NCBI GenBank assembly: GCA_965222935.1
Contig: CBDCVA010000002.1
Span: 1,550,001 to 1,614,000, forward strand
Direction of reading: 5' to 3'
DNA: 64,000 bases
From: CBDCVA01 sp965222935 [NCBI: Candidatus Latescibacterota bacterium]
Lineage (GTDB): Bacteria; Latescibacterota; CBDCVA01
Position 1 is the stretch's first letter. Each line of letters begins with the position of its first letter. The translations under genes were made by a program, and so were the position numbers. Positions 1-7,866 of this stretch are shown piece after piece. The notes under the pieces are model-generated. The model saw only the letters and a program-made list of their open reading frames with translations, was not told the DNA's origin and ran no database searches.

Positions 1-1202
1 TCCCGCCCCTCGGGCAGGAAATCCTCTAACCTGGGGACGGTGAAGCCCTTGGCCCGAGCCTGCTTGGAGACGTAGACGCACAGAGGGTCTTCGGCCAGCA
101 TGTCCCCGGTCATGGCGAAACTGCGGGCGCGGGAGCCGCCGCAGACGACCTTGTACTCGCACAAGCCGCACTTTCCGCCAAGCTTGGGCTTGTCCCGCAG
201 ATCCAGAAAGAGCGGGTCATGCCTGTAGATGTCCACCAGCGAGCGCTCGCGCACGTTACCCCCTTTGACGGGCAGGAAGCCGTCGGGGTAGACGTCGCCC
301 GTGTGGCTGATGAAGCAGAAGCCGTCGCCGTCGTTGACGCCGTGCTTGGACATCTTGATGCCGTCGGAGAAGGCGAAGTTGCTGCGAAATCGGGCCAGGC
401 TCTCGGGGGCGTCATCCTCCCGGTGAGCGTCCGGATCCCGCGCGTTCATCTCCGCCTTGCGGCGCTCGATGACGACGCGGCGGTAGTGCGGGGCGGCGGT
501 GACCTTGACGGGCAGCCGTCCGCTGCTGGCGATGTCGTAGAGCCGGTGGAGGACGCGCTCGTGGTCCTCGGGCGTGATCAGGTCGCGGACCTGGCCCCGG
601 CCCGTGGGGACGAGGAAGAAGACGCTCCACAACGCCACGCCAAAGGCCTCGATGAGATCGGCAATGGCCCCCAGATCGTCCAGATTATAGCGGGTAACCG
701 TGGTGTTGATCTGGAGCGGAATGCCCAGTTCGCGCGCGTCGCGCATGGCGCGCAGGGTGAGGGCGTAGGAGCCCGGCTGCTGGCGGAAGAGATCGTGGAC
801 GCTCGCGGAGGAGCCGTCGAGGCTGATGGCGATGCGGGTCATGCCGCTGCGGCTAAGCTCCGAGATGGCCTGGCGCGTGAGCTTGGGCGTGGCGCTGGGC
901 GTGACCGCGCACCTGAGGCCGATCTTGGCCGCGTGCTCCACGAACTGGAAGATGTCGCGCCGTTCGAGCGGGTCGCCGCCGGTGATGACGAACAGCGGCT
1001 TGCCGAACTCGCGGATCGTCTCGATCAGGCGCAGGCCCTCGTCGGTGGTAAGCTCATCGGCGTGCCGCCAGGGAATGGCCTCGGCGCGGCAGTGGATGCA
1101 GGCCAGCCCGCAGGCGCGGGTAATCTCCCAGATCACGATGAAGGGGGAACGACTGAAATCGGGGTCGGGGAAGGACGGCCGCACAGCGGGAAGGTCGTTC
1201 AT
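1..1202 (-). CDS. Radical SAM/SPASM domain protein (3' end off the window)
   Basis: This is a radical S-adenosylmethionine enzyme. Translating the minus strand from the ATG at 1202 gives a radical SAM cluster motif with cysteines at residues 31, 35 and 38, followed by a TGGDP segment near residue 72. A SPASM-type cysteine cluster (CGLCEYKVVC, then a distal DPLC) lies near residues 340-365. A purine-rich ribosome-binding site precedes the ATG. The gene begins 18 bases after the diheme cytochrome c gene on the same strand, so the two are probably cotranscribed. The layout resembles the TIGR04053 and heme-d1/heme-b (NirJ/AhbD-like) radical SAM groups, which is a family-level inference. The reaction cannot be read from sequence. 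The C-terminus lies beyond base 1. Confidence 0.88.
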   Translation of the reverse strand, partial: MNDLPAVRPSFPDPDFSRSPFIVIWEITRACGLACIHCRAEAIPWRHADELTTDEGLRLIETIREFGKPLFVITGGDPLERRDIFQFVEHAAKIGLRCAVTPSATPKLTRQAISELSRSGMTRIAISLDGSSASVHDLFRQQPGSYALTLRAMRDARELGIPLQINTTVTRYNLDDLGAIADLIEAFGVALWSVFFLVPTGRGQVRDLITPEDHERVLHRLYDIASSGRLPVKVTAAPHYRRVVIERRKAEMNARDPDAHREDDAPESLARFRSNFAFSDGIKMSKHGVNDGDGFCFISHTGDVYPDGFLPVKGGNVRERSLVDIYRHDPLFLDLRDKPKLGGKCGLCEYKVVCGGSRARSFAMTGDMLAEDPLCVYVSKQARAKGFTVPRLEDFLPEGR

Positions 1203-1220
1203 AACACTCCCCCGGACCTC

Positions 1221-2102
1221 TTATCCGCCATCTTGCTCGGTCTTGAGGGCGGTGAGGAAGGTGGTGAGATCGAGCAATTGCCGCAGCGTCAGGGTGTCGT
1301 GATATTCGGGCATCTTGGAGCTGCCGTCCTCGCCCATATAGCCCTCGCCCGCGACGATGAGGGCGTTGGGGTCCATGATGGACTCCATGAGGTAGAGCGG
1401 GCCCTGGATGTCCCCGATGCCGGTCAGGTCGGGGCCGATGCCGCCAAGGTCCTCGGGGCTGCCGCCGAAGTCGTAGCCCTCGATCGTGTGGCACTGATGG
1501 CATTTCATGTCATCGAAGGTGTAGTAGCCCATCTCGGGGTCGCCCTCCGGCGGAATCCACTGGACCGCGGCCTCCTCGACCTGAACCTTGCCCGAGCGGT
1601 AGGGCGCCTGAGCCTGGGCCAGGGCGCGGAGAGTGCCCTCGTCCACGTCGGCGCTCAGACTGAGCAGGTAGAGGTTGATCGCCTGGATTTCGTCGTCGCT
1701 GAGGGCGATGGGAGGCTTGTTGATGGGCGTCATGAGGTTCTTGGGAAAGCCCTCGACGACAAAGGCGTTGGGGTTATAGAGCGATTCGACCAGGTAGGCC
1801 TCCGCCGACACCTCCTCCTTGCGCGTCGCGGCTCGGATGCCGATGGCCTCGGCGAATTTGTCGGTGACACCGAGGTTGGGACAGCGAATGGCGCTGCCCC
1901 GGGTGCCGATGGAATGGCAAGTGCTGCACTTGCCCTTGCCCCAGAAGAGGGCCTCGCCGACCTCGGGGCTGATCTCGCCCGTGACGATCTCGGGGCCTCC
2001 ACCGCCGGAAAGGGCGGTGATCGTGTCGCCGACGGCGACGAAGAACCCAACGAGGGTGAGAACGAAGACGCTGATTTTGAGAAACGTTTTGCCCATCCGC
2101 AC
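1221..2102 (-). CDS. Membrane-anchored diheme cytochrome c
   Basis: The 293-residue protein has a hydrophobic N-terminal segment (about residues 6-25) that is a signal anchor or uncleaved signal. It carries two class I cytochrome c domains, each with one CXXCH heme site: CSTCH at 59-63 and CHQCH at 201-205. Candidate methionine ligands lie downstream of each (PKNLMTP near 120-126 and SKMPEY in the second domain). It probably carries electrons on the periplasmic face. A start at the third codon (MGK) is equally possible. It is the promoter-proximal gene of a two-gene unit with the radical SAM protein, which suggests the pair acts in a heme or redox process; the partner enzyme is unknown. Confidence 0.9.
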   Translation of the reverse strand: MRMGKTFLKISVFVLTLVGFFVAVGDTITALSGGGGPEIVTGEISPEVGEALFWGKGKCSTCHSIGTRGSAIRCPNLGVTDKFAEAIGIRAATRKEEVSAEAYLVESLYNPNAFVVEGFPKNLMTPINKPPIALSDDEIQAINLYLLSLSADVDEGTLRALAQAQAPYRSGKVQVEEAAVQWIPPEGDPEMGYYTFDDMKCHQCHTIEGYDFGGSPEDLGGIGPDLTGIGDIQGPLYLMESIMDPNALIVAGEGYMGEDGSSKMPEYHDTLTLRQLLDLTTFLTALKTEQDGG

Positions 2103-2250
2103 CGATCTCCCGGACGCGCGCTGTCCTACGGTTCAAGCCAGACGGTGGCCGCCGCGGTGCAGCTAATGCACGGCTCAAAAGGATAGCGGCGCGGCTACCG
2201 GCTGTCAACCCGAATCGAAGAGCGAAATCCCGTCCAGAGGGCCTCCAACG

Positions 2251-2574
2251 ATGACCACGACCTCATGGCCGATCGAGACCCCGTCCCACACTTCCACAGA
2301 GGCGTTGCGCCAGGATATCAGGGCAAAGCTGGGGCCAGGTGAGAGCGCCGGGTGCGTTGAAATCGCCCTCGAGGGCGGGAGCATCGCCGGCGCTCGGGAG
2401 CTCGGCCAGGCCCTGGTCGCGCTCCGTAAAGAGGGGGTGCGAGTGACGTACGACATCACCATCACGCTCGCCTTCCCCGAGCCGGTGGATGGGGCGAAGG
2501 TGGACGCCATCCTGTCGAAGACGGCCGTGCCGGAGGGCGGAAGAATTCGCGTGCGGCTGGAGGGGCCGGAATGA
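2251..2574 (+). CDS. Hypothetical protein, 107 aa
   Basis: I do not recognise this gene. The open frame encodes a soluble acidic protein with an alternating beta/alpha look (CVEIALEGGSI, then a helix ARELGQALVALRKEG, then VTYDITITLAFPEP and a closing strand RIRVRLEGPE). It has no signal peptide, membrane segment or cysteine motif beyond one Cys. The ribosome-binding site is poor. The organised strand-helix-strand pattern and codon use like its neighbours favour a real gene. It is divergent from the cytochrome operon, with 148 bases between the two starts. Confidence 0.5.
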   Translation: MTTTSWPIETPSHTSTEALRQDIRAKLGPGESAGCVEIALEGGSIAGARELGQALVALRKEGVRVTYDITITLAFPEPVDGAKVDAILSKTAVPEGGRIRVRLEGPE

Positions 2575-2644
2575 ACCGACCTCGGGCCCGTGAGCGCCGT
2601 CGCGGCGCCCGCAGGGACTCGCGAGGCATCGTTACACCCTTTTG

Positions 2645-2689
2645 CCCCCCTCCCTGCCAGCGGGGAGGGGGTTAGGGGGTGGGGTCCCC
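2645..2689 (+). repeat. GC-rich hairpin / G4 repeat, copy 1
   Basis: A C-rich arm (CCCCCTCCCTG) is followed by GGGGAGGGGG, a short loop, GGGGG, T and GGGG. The unit can fold as a hairpin or, from its four G-tracts with loops of 1, 3 and 1 bases, as a G-quadruplex on the plus strand. This is the first of at least 14 related copies, all between 2.6 and 24.4 kb. It lies between the 107-aa ORF and the tRNA gene. Confidence 0.85.
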
Positions 2690-2747
2690 ACCATGCTTGA
2701 CGCCGCCGGGGCGGGCGTATATTTTCGGCGTTCGGCCCTTCTCGGGA

Positions 2748-2823
2748 GCCAACGTAGCTCAGTCGGTAGAGCGGCTCACTCGTAATGAGCAGGTCCGGGG
2801 TTCGATTCCCCGCGTTGGCTCCA
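2748..2823 (+). tRNA. tRNA-Thr (anticodon CGT)
   Basis: The 76-base gene folds as a complete cloverleaf. The acceptor stem is GCCAACG/CGTTGGC, the D-arm closes with GCTC/GAGC, and the anticodon stem GCTCA/TGAGC carries the loop CTCGTAA with anticodon CGT. The variable loop is AGGTC, the T-arm is CGGGG/CCCCG with TTCGATT, and the discriminator T is followed by an encoded CCA. It reads threonine codon ACG. Confidence 0.97.
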
Positions 2824-2915
2824 GTTTCTCCCCCGCTGACGCCGGGTGAACCCGCGTTTCGAGCCGTTGTGGGGTCCGACGTGAACGTTGCGCCCAATCT
2901 CTCGCAAGACAAACC

Positions 2916-3461
2916 ATGCGTCTCTTGATCGTTGAGATCAAAGCACGGTGTGATCGCCCGGATGCGATTCGGCAGGTCCTGACCGAAGAGGGGGCGGTTT
3001 CCAGGGGCATCGTGCAACAGGTCGATACCTACTTCAAGTGCCAAAACGGGCGGCTGAAGCTGCGCGAGAGCACGGGTTGCGGCGAGCTGATCCACTACGC
3101 CCGCGAGGACAGAATCGACCCCAAGGCCTCCGTCGTGACCCTCTACCCGGCCGAACGTCCACGGCTGTTGAAGCGAGCTCTGACGGACGCCCTGGGCGTC
3201 CTCGCCGTCGTGGAGAAGCGGCGGGAGATCTACGCGCTGGACAACGTCGTCTTCCACCTAGATGCTGTGGAGAAGCTGGGCACCTTCGTCGAGATCGAAG
3301 CCCGCGACCCCGAGGGCGCCATCGGCAGAGACGAGCTTCTGCGCCAGTGCGAAGGCCACATGAGACGGCTGGGAATCGGACGCGATGCGCTGATTGATGG
3401 CTCCTACAGCGACATGCTTCTGAGCGCTCGCGCTGAACATGCGGAGGGCGAAAGCGCTTAG
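2916..3461 (+). CDS. CYTH-domain protein (class IV adenylate cyclase / thiamine triphosphatase type)
   Basis: The 181-residue protein has the CYTH triphosphate-tunnel architecture. An N-terminal strand ends in VEIKAR (the ExK-type metal and phosphate signature), followed by QVDTYF, GRLKLRES, a block resembling the substrate-binding YxR..D...SxxxxYP pattern, VVEKRREIY, a HLDAVEKLG loop and FVEIEA. These elements occur in the order seen in class IV adenylate cyclases (CyaB-like) and related inorganic triphosphatases. It probably acts on a triphosphate substrate in the cytoplasm; whether it makes cAMP is not decidable here. The gene follows the tRNA and ends just before a repeat cluster. Confidence 0.85.
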   Translation: MRLLIVEIKARCDRPDAIRQVLTEEGAVSRGIVQQVDTYFKCQNGRLKLRESTGCGELIHYAREDRIDPKASVVTLYPAERPRLLKRALTDALGVLAVVEKRREIYALDNVVFHLDAVEKLGTFVEIEARDPEGAIGRDELLRQCEGHMRRLGIGRDALIDGSYSDMLLSARAEHAEGESA

Positions 3462-3478
3462 AGTGAACACCCTCTTTG

Positions 3479-3950
3479 CCCCCTCCCTGCCTGCGGGGAG
3501 GGGGTCAGGGGGTGGGGTTTCTAGGGTGAGGGGGTGGGGTGCTTGTGTCACTTTTTCGACACTGACAGCGGGCCTCGCGTTCGCTATCTTCTCCAGGCGC
3601 TCGGGAAGCTCGGTTGCTCAAAAGGAGCCCGCACCTCGGATGACCGTCAATGCGGCTGGGATGACCTCGGCTCACTCTCTTGCCCCCTCCCCTCGCGGGC
3701 GGAGTGAGCCTTGTCCCCACGCTGGCGGGTGGGATTTCCTCTTTTACCCCCTCCCTGCCTGCGGGGAGGGGGTCAGGGGGTGGGGTCCCGTCGCTGCCCG
3801 CAAGGCCAGGCTTCCCTTGATTTCCGGGTTCACCCGCCCGCATATTGCCGCTGAGCTTGCGCTCGCCCTCGCGCGATCAGGGATTCGCGAGTCATCGGCT
3901 CACGCTCTTTTGCCCCCTCCCTGCTTGCGGGGAGGGGGTGGGGTCCCGAG
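3479..3950 (+). repeat. Repeat cluster: three hairpin/G4 copies and a GTGTCA-hairpin element
   Basis: The roughly 520 bases between the CYTH gene and the next start hold no gene. They hold hairpin/G4 copies at 3479-3518 (with an extra G-rich tail to 3540), 3747-3786 and 3912-3945. At about 3546-3601 lies a second element: an imperfect GTGTC...GACAC hairpin joined to a tail GCGGGCCTCGCGTTCGCTAT. That tail recurs inverted at 7407-7440 and, slightly changed, at 21504-21530. The last G4 copy ends about 37 bases upstream of the next start codon. Confidence 0.85.
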
Positions 3951-3981
3951 GGCAGCGCCACGACAGGATCGGAGGGCCACG

Positions 3982-4809
3982 ATGCGGCTGGCTTACCACA
4001 TGATCACCTGGGGCGGTGACTTCGACGGCGCCATCGGGGACATCGCAGACGCCGGTTACCACGGCTTTGAGACCTGGTCGCACGTGATCGAGCAGTACGA
4101 CGGACGGGAGGAGGCCCTCCGCGAGCTCATGGCGCAGCACGGGATGGCGTTCACCACGGTTTACGGCGGCGGAGCCCTCATCGACCCCCGCGAAAGCGAG
4201 ACGGAGATCGCCAACAACGTGCGCTGGGCGGCGATCCTCTCGAAGATCGGGACGACGGTCATGCCCTGCGGCGGAGGGCGGAAGCTGCCGGAAGGCAACA
4301 CGCCCGAGCAGTACATGCAGTTCTTCAAGATGCTGAACGAGATCGGTAAGCGCACGCTGGACCTGGGCGTCAGCCTCGCCTACCACCCGCACTGGGGAAC
4401 GCTCACCGAGCGGCCCTGGCAATTGGACGCCGCCATGCACGAGACGGACCCGCGCCACGTCTTCTTCGGACCGGACGTGGCCCACATGCGCAAGGGCGGC
4501 GGCGACCCCGTGAAACAGGTCCGGGACTACGCCGGCCGCGTGCAGTACGTACACATCAAAGACATCGCGCTGGCTGACGGCTCGACGCCCGAGTTGGAGG
4601 AGGTGGACCTGCCCGAGCGGGAGACCACGTTCGTCGAGTTGGGGGAGGGCTACGTGGACCTCGTCGGGGTGGTCGATGCGCTCCGGGAGGGTGGCTTCGA
4701 CGGGTGGGTGACCGTGGAGATGGACCGCAAGCGGCCGCACCGCACGCCCAAGGAGAGCGCTGAAATCTCGAAGCGTTACGGGGTGGAGAAGCTGGGCCTG
4801 ACCCTTTAG
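3982..4809 (+). CDS. Sugar phosphate isomerase/epimerase (xylose isomerase-like TIM barrel)
   Basis: The 275-residue protein has the AP-endonuclease-2/xylose-isomerase TIM-barrel pattern: a YHMITWGGDF start, a GYHGFETW strand 2, a metal-region histidine in LAYHPHWGTL, HVFFGPDVAHM with an acidic/His pair, VQYVHIKDI and a closing strand WVTVEMDR. Such enzymes isomerise or epimerise sugars or inositols in the cytoplasm. The frame stays open upstream through the repeats, but the ATG at 3982 has a GGAGG ribosome-binding site and starts the conserved fold. A paralogous-fold gene follows 29 bases downstream, so the two probably form an operon for sugar or inositol catabolism. Confidence 0.87.
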   Translation: MRLAYHMITWGGDFDGAIGDIADAGYHGFETWSHVIEQYDGREEALRELMAQHGMAFTTVYGGGALIDPRESETEIANNVRWAAILSKIGTTVMPCGGGRKLPEGNTPEQYMQFFKMLNEIGKRTLDLGVSLAYHPHWGTLTERPWQLDAAMHETDPRHVFFGPDVAHMRKGGGDPVKQVRDYAGRVQYVHIKDIALADGSTPELEEVDLPERETTFVELGEGYVDLVGVVDALREGGFDGWVTVEMDRKRPHRTPKESAEISKRYGVEKLGLTL

Positions 4810-4838
4810 GCGGCCCCTGATCGAGGAGGACCCAAGCG

Positions 4839-5801
4839 ATGAAGATCGGCGTGCTGACGGCACTGATGCAGAGCGAGCCCCTGGAGAAGGCCCTGGATTT
4901 CTTGGTCGGCGAGGGCGTGGAGGCGGTCGAGTTGGGGGCGGGGGGCTACGTCGGGAACGCGCATTGCAATTCGGACGAACTGCTCGCTTCGGCGCCCAAG
5001 CGGCAGGCGCTCCTGGACCTGGTCGAATCGAGGGGCCTGGAGATTTCGGCCCTTTCTGTGCACGGCAACCCGCTGCACCCCAATCCCGATCTGGCGAAGA
5101 AGGACCATGAGGCCTTCGAGAAAGCCTGCCGGCTGGTCGAGCAGCTAGGGCTCACGCGGGTCAACGGCTTCAGCGGCTGCCCCGGCGATTCGCCCGGCGC
5201 CAAATATCCCAACTGGATTACCTGCGCCTGGCCGCCGGATTTCCAGGAGGTCCTCAAGTGGCAGTGGGAGGAGGCGATCCTGCCCCACTGGTCGAAGGCG
5301 GGGCAGTTCGCCCGCGACCACGGGGTGAACTTCGGCTTCGAGATGCACCCGGGCATGTCGGTCTACAACCCGGAGACGCTCCTGCGGCTACGGCGTGAGT
5401 GCGGCGACAACCTGGGGGCGAACTTCGATCCGAGCCACCTCTTCTGGCAGGGGATGGACCCGCTCGTGGCAGCGAAGGCGCTCGAAGGGGCCATCTACCA
5501 CGTCCACGCCAAGGACACCCGCGTGGACCCCGACAACACGCGCCTGAACGGCTGCAACGACACCAAGCCCTACGCCGACGAGAGCCATCGCTCGTGGATT
5601 TTCCGCACGGTGGGCTACGGCCACGGCGAGGGCTTCTGGCGCGATTTTGTCAGCGCCCTGAGCCTGGTGGGCTACGATGACGTCCTCAGTATCGAACACG
5701 AGGACGGCCTGATGAGCCCGCAGGAAGGGCTGCGCAAGGCGGTCGCCTTCCTCAAGGGCATCCTCATCACCGAGCCGCCGGGGGAAGCCTACTGGGCGTG
5801 A
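4839..5801 (+). CDS. Sugar phosphate isomerase/epimerase, second TIM-barrel enzyme
   Basis: The 320-residue protein is another xylose-isomerase-like TIM barrel. It begins KIGVLTALM, has GVEAVELGAGG for strand 2, ISALSVHGNPLHPN, VNFGFEMHPGM with a probable metal Glu/His, LGANFDPSHLFWQG, AIYHVHAKDT and VLSIEHEDG. These features match the IolE/IolI-like isomerase family. A GAGGAGG ribosome-binding site precedes the ATG. With the gene before it, it suggests a carbohydrate or polyol breakdown pathway; the substrate is not identifiable. Confidence 0.88.
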   Translation: MKIGVLTALMQSEPLEKALDFLVGEGVEAVELGAGGYVGNAHCNSDELLASAPKRQALLDLVESRGLEISALSVHGNPLHPNPDLAKKDHEAFEKACRLVEQLGLTRVNGFSGCPGDSPGAKYPNWITCAWPPDFQEVLKWQWEEAILPHWSKAGQFARDHGVNFGFEMHPGMSVYNPETLLRLRRECGDNLGANFDPSHLFWQGMDPLVAAKALEGAIYHVHAKDTRVDPDNTRLNGCNDTKPYADESHRSWIFRTVGYGHGEGFWRDFVSALSLVGYDDVLSIEHEDGLMSPQEGLRKAVAFLKGILITEPPGEAYWA

Positions 5802-5848
5802 GCAAAGCCTCACGCCACGGAGACGCCGAACGCCGACCCAGCCTACAG

Positions 5849-6643
5849 CTACAGCCCTAAGCCGAGCCCGACGCCGATTTGGTGTCCATCGAGCGTAGCT
5901 TCGAACTCGCGGCCCGTCACATCATCCTCGAAGGTCGCGGCCATGGGTCTGAAATAACGATAGTCCAGGCTGACGGTGATGGGGCGGCCACCCGATGCGA
6001 TCATCTCATAACCGACGCCCCCGCCCACCTGATAGGCGAACACTCTGTCGTGGTCGTCGACGAGCGACGCGACGACATCCTCCGCCTGAAACCAAGCGAG
6101 GCACCTCCCGACGCCACCACCCACATAGGGCCTCCAGACGGACCCTATATCGAAATCGTAGTATCCATTGACCATCAGAGCGACCACCTGAGCATCGCCG
6201 CTGATGTTCCATCTTCCCTGTGCCGCCTCCGCGGCCTGGATTCGTGTCTCCATAGGGAGGCCCTGGAAATTGGGAAACAGGAGCATGATAAGGCTTCCGG
6301 GGCTTTTCACGATCATTTCGTCCAGCGTGTTCTCGCGGTAGCCGAGTTCGCCTTCGACGCGCCAGCCGTTGTCAAAGGCGTAGCCGACCGCGCCGCTCAT
6401 GGCGGAGCCGCTGTTCGGATTGGATGTGGCGTCGAGCGACGGGAAAAGCGGGTCGGCCGGAGCCGTGGCGTCGGAGCCGCCCATCATGCTGACGCCGCCG
6501 CGGAGCCCGACGTAGGGTCCGTCACCGGCCGCCACGGCGCGGGACGCCGACAAACCCACCGCCGCCGCAAAGACCAACGGGACGATGACTCTTGGGACTG
6601 TGCCGTATCTGCCAGAATGGGCCAACACTGCTTTCCGGTTCAT
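5849..6643 (-). CDS. Outer-membrane beta-barrel protein
   Basis: The 264-residue protein has a cleavable signal peptide (about residues 15-35, ending SRAVAAGDGP). The rest alternates short amphipathic strands typical of eight-stranded porin-like barrels: YVGLRGGVSM, MSGAVGYAFDN, WRVEGELGYRE, VVALMVNGYYDF, RPYVGGGVG, YQVGGGVGYE, ITVSLDYRYF and HQIGVGLGLGL. It belongs to the opacity/OmpA-barrel-like superfamily and probably sits in the outer membrane. The ATG at 6643 follows a GGGGGAAGG site, so the frame upstream of it is excluded. The C-terminal residue is Leu rather than the usual aromatic. Confidence 0.82.
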   Translation of the reverse strand: MNRKAVLAHSGRYGTVPRVIVPLVFAAAVGLSASRAVAAGDGPYVGLRGGVSMMGGSDATAPADPLFPSLDATSNPNSGSAMSGAVGYAFDNGWRVEGELGYRENTLDEMIVKSPGSLIMLLFPNFQGLPMETRIQAAEAAQGRWNISGDAQVVALMVNGYYDFDIGSVWRPYVGGGVGRCLAWFQAEDVVASLVDDHDRVFAYQVGGGVGYEMIASGGRPITVSLDYRYFRPMAATFEDDVTGREFEATLDGHQIGVGLGLGL

Positions 6644-6695
6644 CGCCTTCCCCCCGCATAGAGAGAGCGTATTCTTTTGAGTCCGTCCATCAAGC

Positions 6696-6785
6696 CCTGG
6701 GGAAACCCCACCCCCAACCTCCTCCCCGCTAGCAGGGAGGAGGCCAAGGCTCACCCCGTCCGCGCTGGGAGGGGGCCAAGAGGGT
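6696..6785 (-). repeat. GC-rich hairpin / G4 repeat, copy 5 (minus orientation)
   Basis: The C-rich strand (CCCCACCCCCAA then CCTCCTCCCC) lies on the plus strand, so the G-tracts are on the minus strand. A short GCTAGC spacer and a partner arm GGGAGGAGG give the hairpin. One G-tract is broken compared with other copies. It lies between the outer-membrane protein start and the ferritin gene stop. Confidence 0.75.
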
Positions 6786-6818
6786 GAACCGGCGCGGGGG
6801 CGACGAGCCATCAACGCC

Positions 6819-7235
6819 TTACTCGCTGAGAAGCCGCTGGAGCTCTTCGAGGTGGTCGGTTTCGTCGGCCGCCATCTCCTCCAGCCGGACCTTGAGGCCG
6901 ATCTCGCCAACTTCCCCGGCCAGATGCGAGTGCTCGACGTAGTTCCGGATCGCCTGCCGTTCGAGCTCCAGGTCGTACTCGGCCATCGCCCTGGAGTCGG
7001 TGTGCACCTGCATCGCGGCGGGCTGTGTCGTGGGCGTGCCGCCCAGCATGACGATCTTGTCGGCCAGGAACTGGGCGTGCTTAAGTTCGTCGGCGGCTTC
7101 TAGTTGCAGCAGCTCCCGGAGCTCGTGACCCAGACCGCCAGCAGCCGTCGCGGCCTGGTGCGTGTAGAGGATGATCGCGCCCAATTCGTGGGCGAGGTCG
7201 TCGTTGAGTCCGTCTATGAGCGCCTGCTTATCCAT
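6819..7235 (-). CDS. Ferritin-like/bacterioferritin-type protein
   Basis: The 138-residue protein is all-helical with a ferritin-like diiron pattern: a first-helix glutamate in DDLAHELGAIILY, EAADELKHAQFLADKI in the second helix (ExxH), a third-helix LELERQAIRNYVEH and a fourth-helix EEMAADETDHLEEL (ExxH-like). It is close in length to small bacterioferritin or Dps-like proteins. It probably stores iron or protects against peroxide in the cytoplasm. It is a single leftward gene beside the outer-membrane protein; no operator was evident. Confidence 0.85.
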   Translation of the reverse strand: MDKQALIDGLNDDLAHELGAIILYTHQAATAAGGLGHELRELLQLEAADELKHAQFLADKIVMLGGTPTTQPAAMQVHTDSRAMAEYDLELERQAIRNYVEHSHLAGEVGEIGLKVRLEEMAADETDHLEELQRLLSE

Positions 7236-7394
7236 GACATCCCCCTAAGGGCACTGAGGGCCCGTGAGCCCCTGCAAGAAAGCTCGCTGGTTCACCAATC
7301 CGATTCGACCGTTTCGCCTCCATGATCGCACACGCCGCGTGCTCCGGCAAGTTCCAGTGCCCGGAACCGCCAGCCCTTTCGAAAGACCGATCTT

Positions 7395-7862
7395 CCCGCG
7401 CGCCCAGAGAAGATAGCGAACGCGAGGCCCGCTGTCAGTGAAACCCCAGGGCGCGGGGGCCGGGGGCGGGGTCTCTCTTGTTCCCCCTCCCTGCTTGTGC
7501 CAGCGGAGCTTCCGCCGGGGAGGGGGTCAGGGGGTGGGGTTCACTTAGTGTCAACTTTCCAGCACTGACTTTTGCCCCGAAAATGACGATCTTCCCACTC
7601 GCGCCCGAAGAGAGCAGCCACCGATGACCCAGACGAACCGGACGCCGATTCAACAGCCCCTCGCGCCCCCCCTTGCCGACGGGCCGACGGAAGCCCAGCC
7701 CGCAGACGCCGCGATCTTGTTCCTCTCCCCCCACACGTGGCAGAGCCCCATCCTCTTTCTCCCCTCCCTGCATGTGCCAGCGGAGCTTCCGCTGCCAGCG
7801 GAGCTTCCGCCGGGGAGGGGCCGGGGGTGGGGTCTCTCCGACGGTAAGGAGCGATACGCTTA
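7395..7862 (+). repeat. Composite repeat block A upstream of the SpoIID-like gene
   Basis: The 630 bases between the ferritin gene and the next gene contain no convincing gene. They hold an inverted copy of the GCGAACGCGAGGCCCGC tail (7405-7440), a G-rich stretch (7454-7472), a hairpin/G4 copy (7482-7540), a GTGTCA...CACTGAC hairpin (7546-7567) and a roughly 160-bp module. The module includes a mini-frame beginning MTQTNRTPIQ at 7624. A second hairpin/G4 copy (7760-7833) with a duplicated CAGCGGAGCTTCCGC unit closes the block, about 30 bases before the coding region. The 7562-7833 portion recurs at 9680-9982 and 11706-11972. Confidence 0.85.
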
Positions 7863-7866
7863 GTTG

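Noticed and set aside
219-2186. A 655-codon plus-strand open frame
   Set aside because: It lies opposite the radical SAM and cytochrome genes, both with clear motifs. The frame is an antisense artefact of high GC, with Ala/Gly/Asp/Val-rich low-complexity content.
3439-3981. N-terminal extension of the first TIM-barrel gene through the repeats
   Set aside because: The extension is entirely repeat sequence, while the ATG at 3982 has a strong ribosome-binding site and begins the conserved fold.
7624-7863. Mini-ORF MTQTNRTPIQ... in the composite repeat as a real gene family
   Set aside because: Copies have no ribosome-binding site, differ in length because the repeat tails differ, and the opposite strand is equally open. 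It is kept as part of the repeat only.
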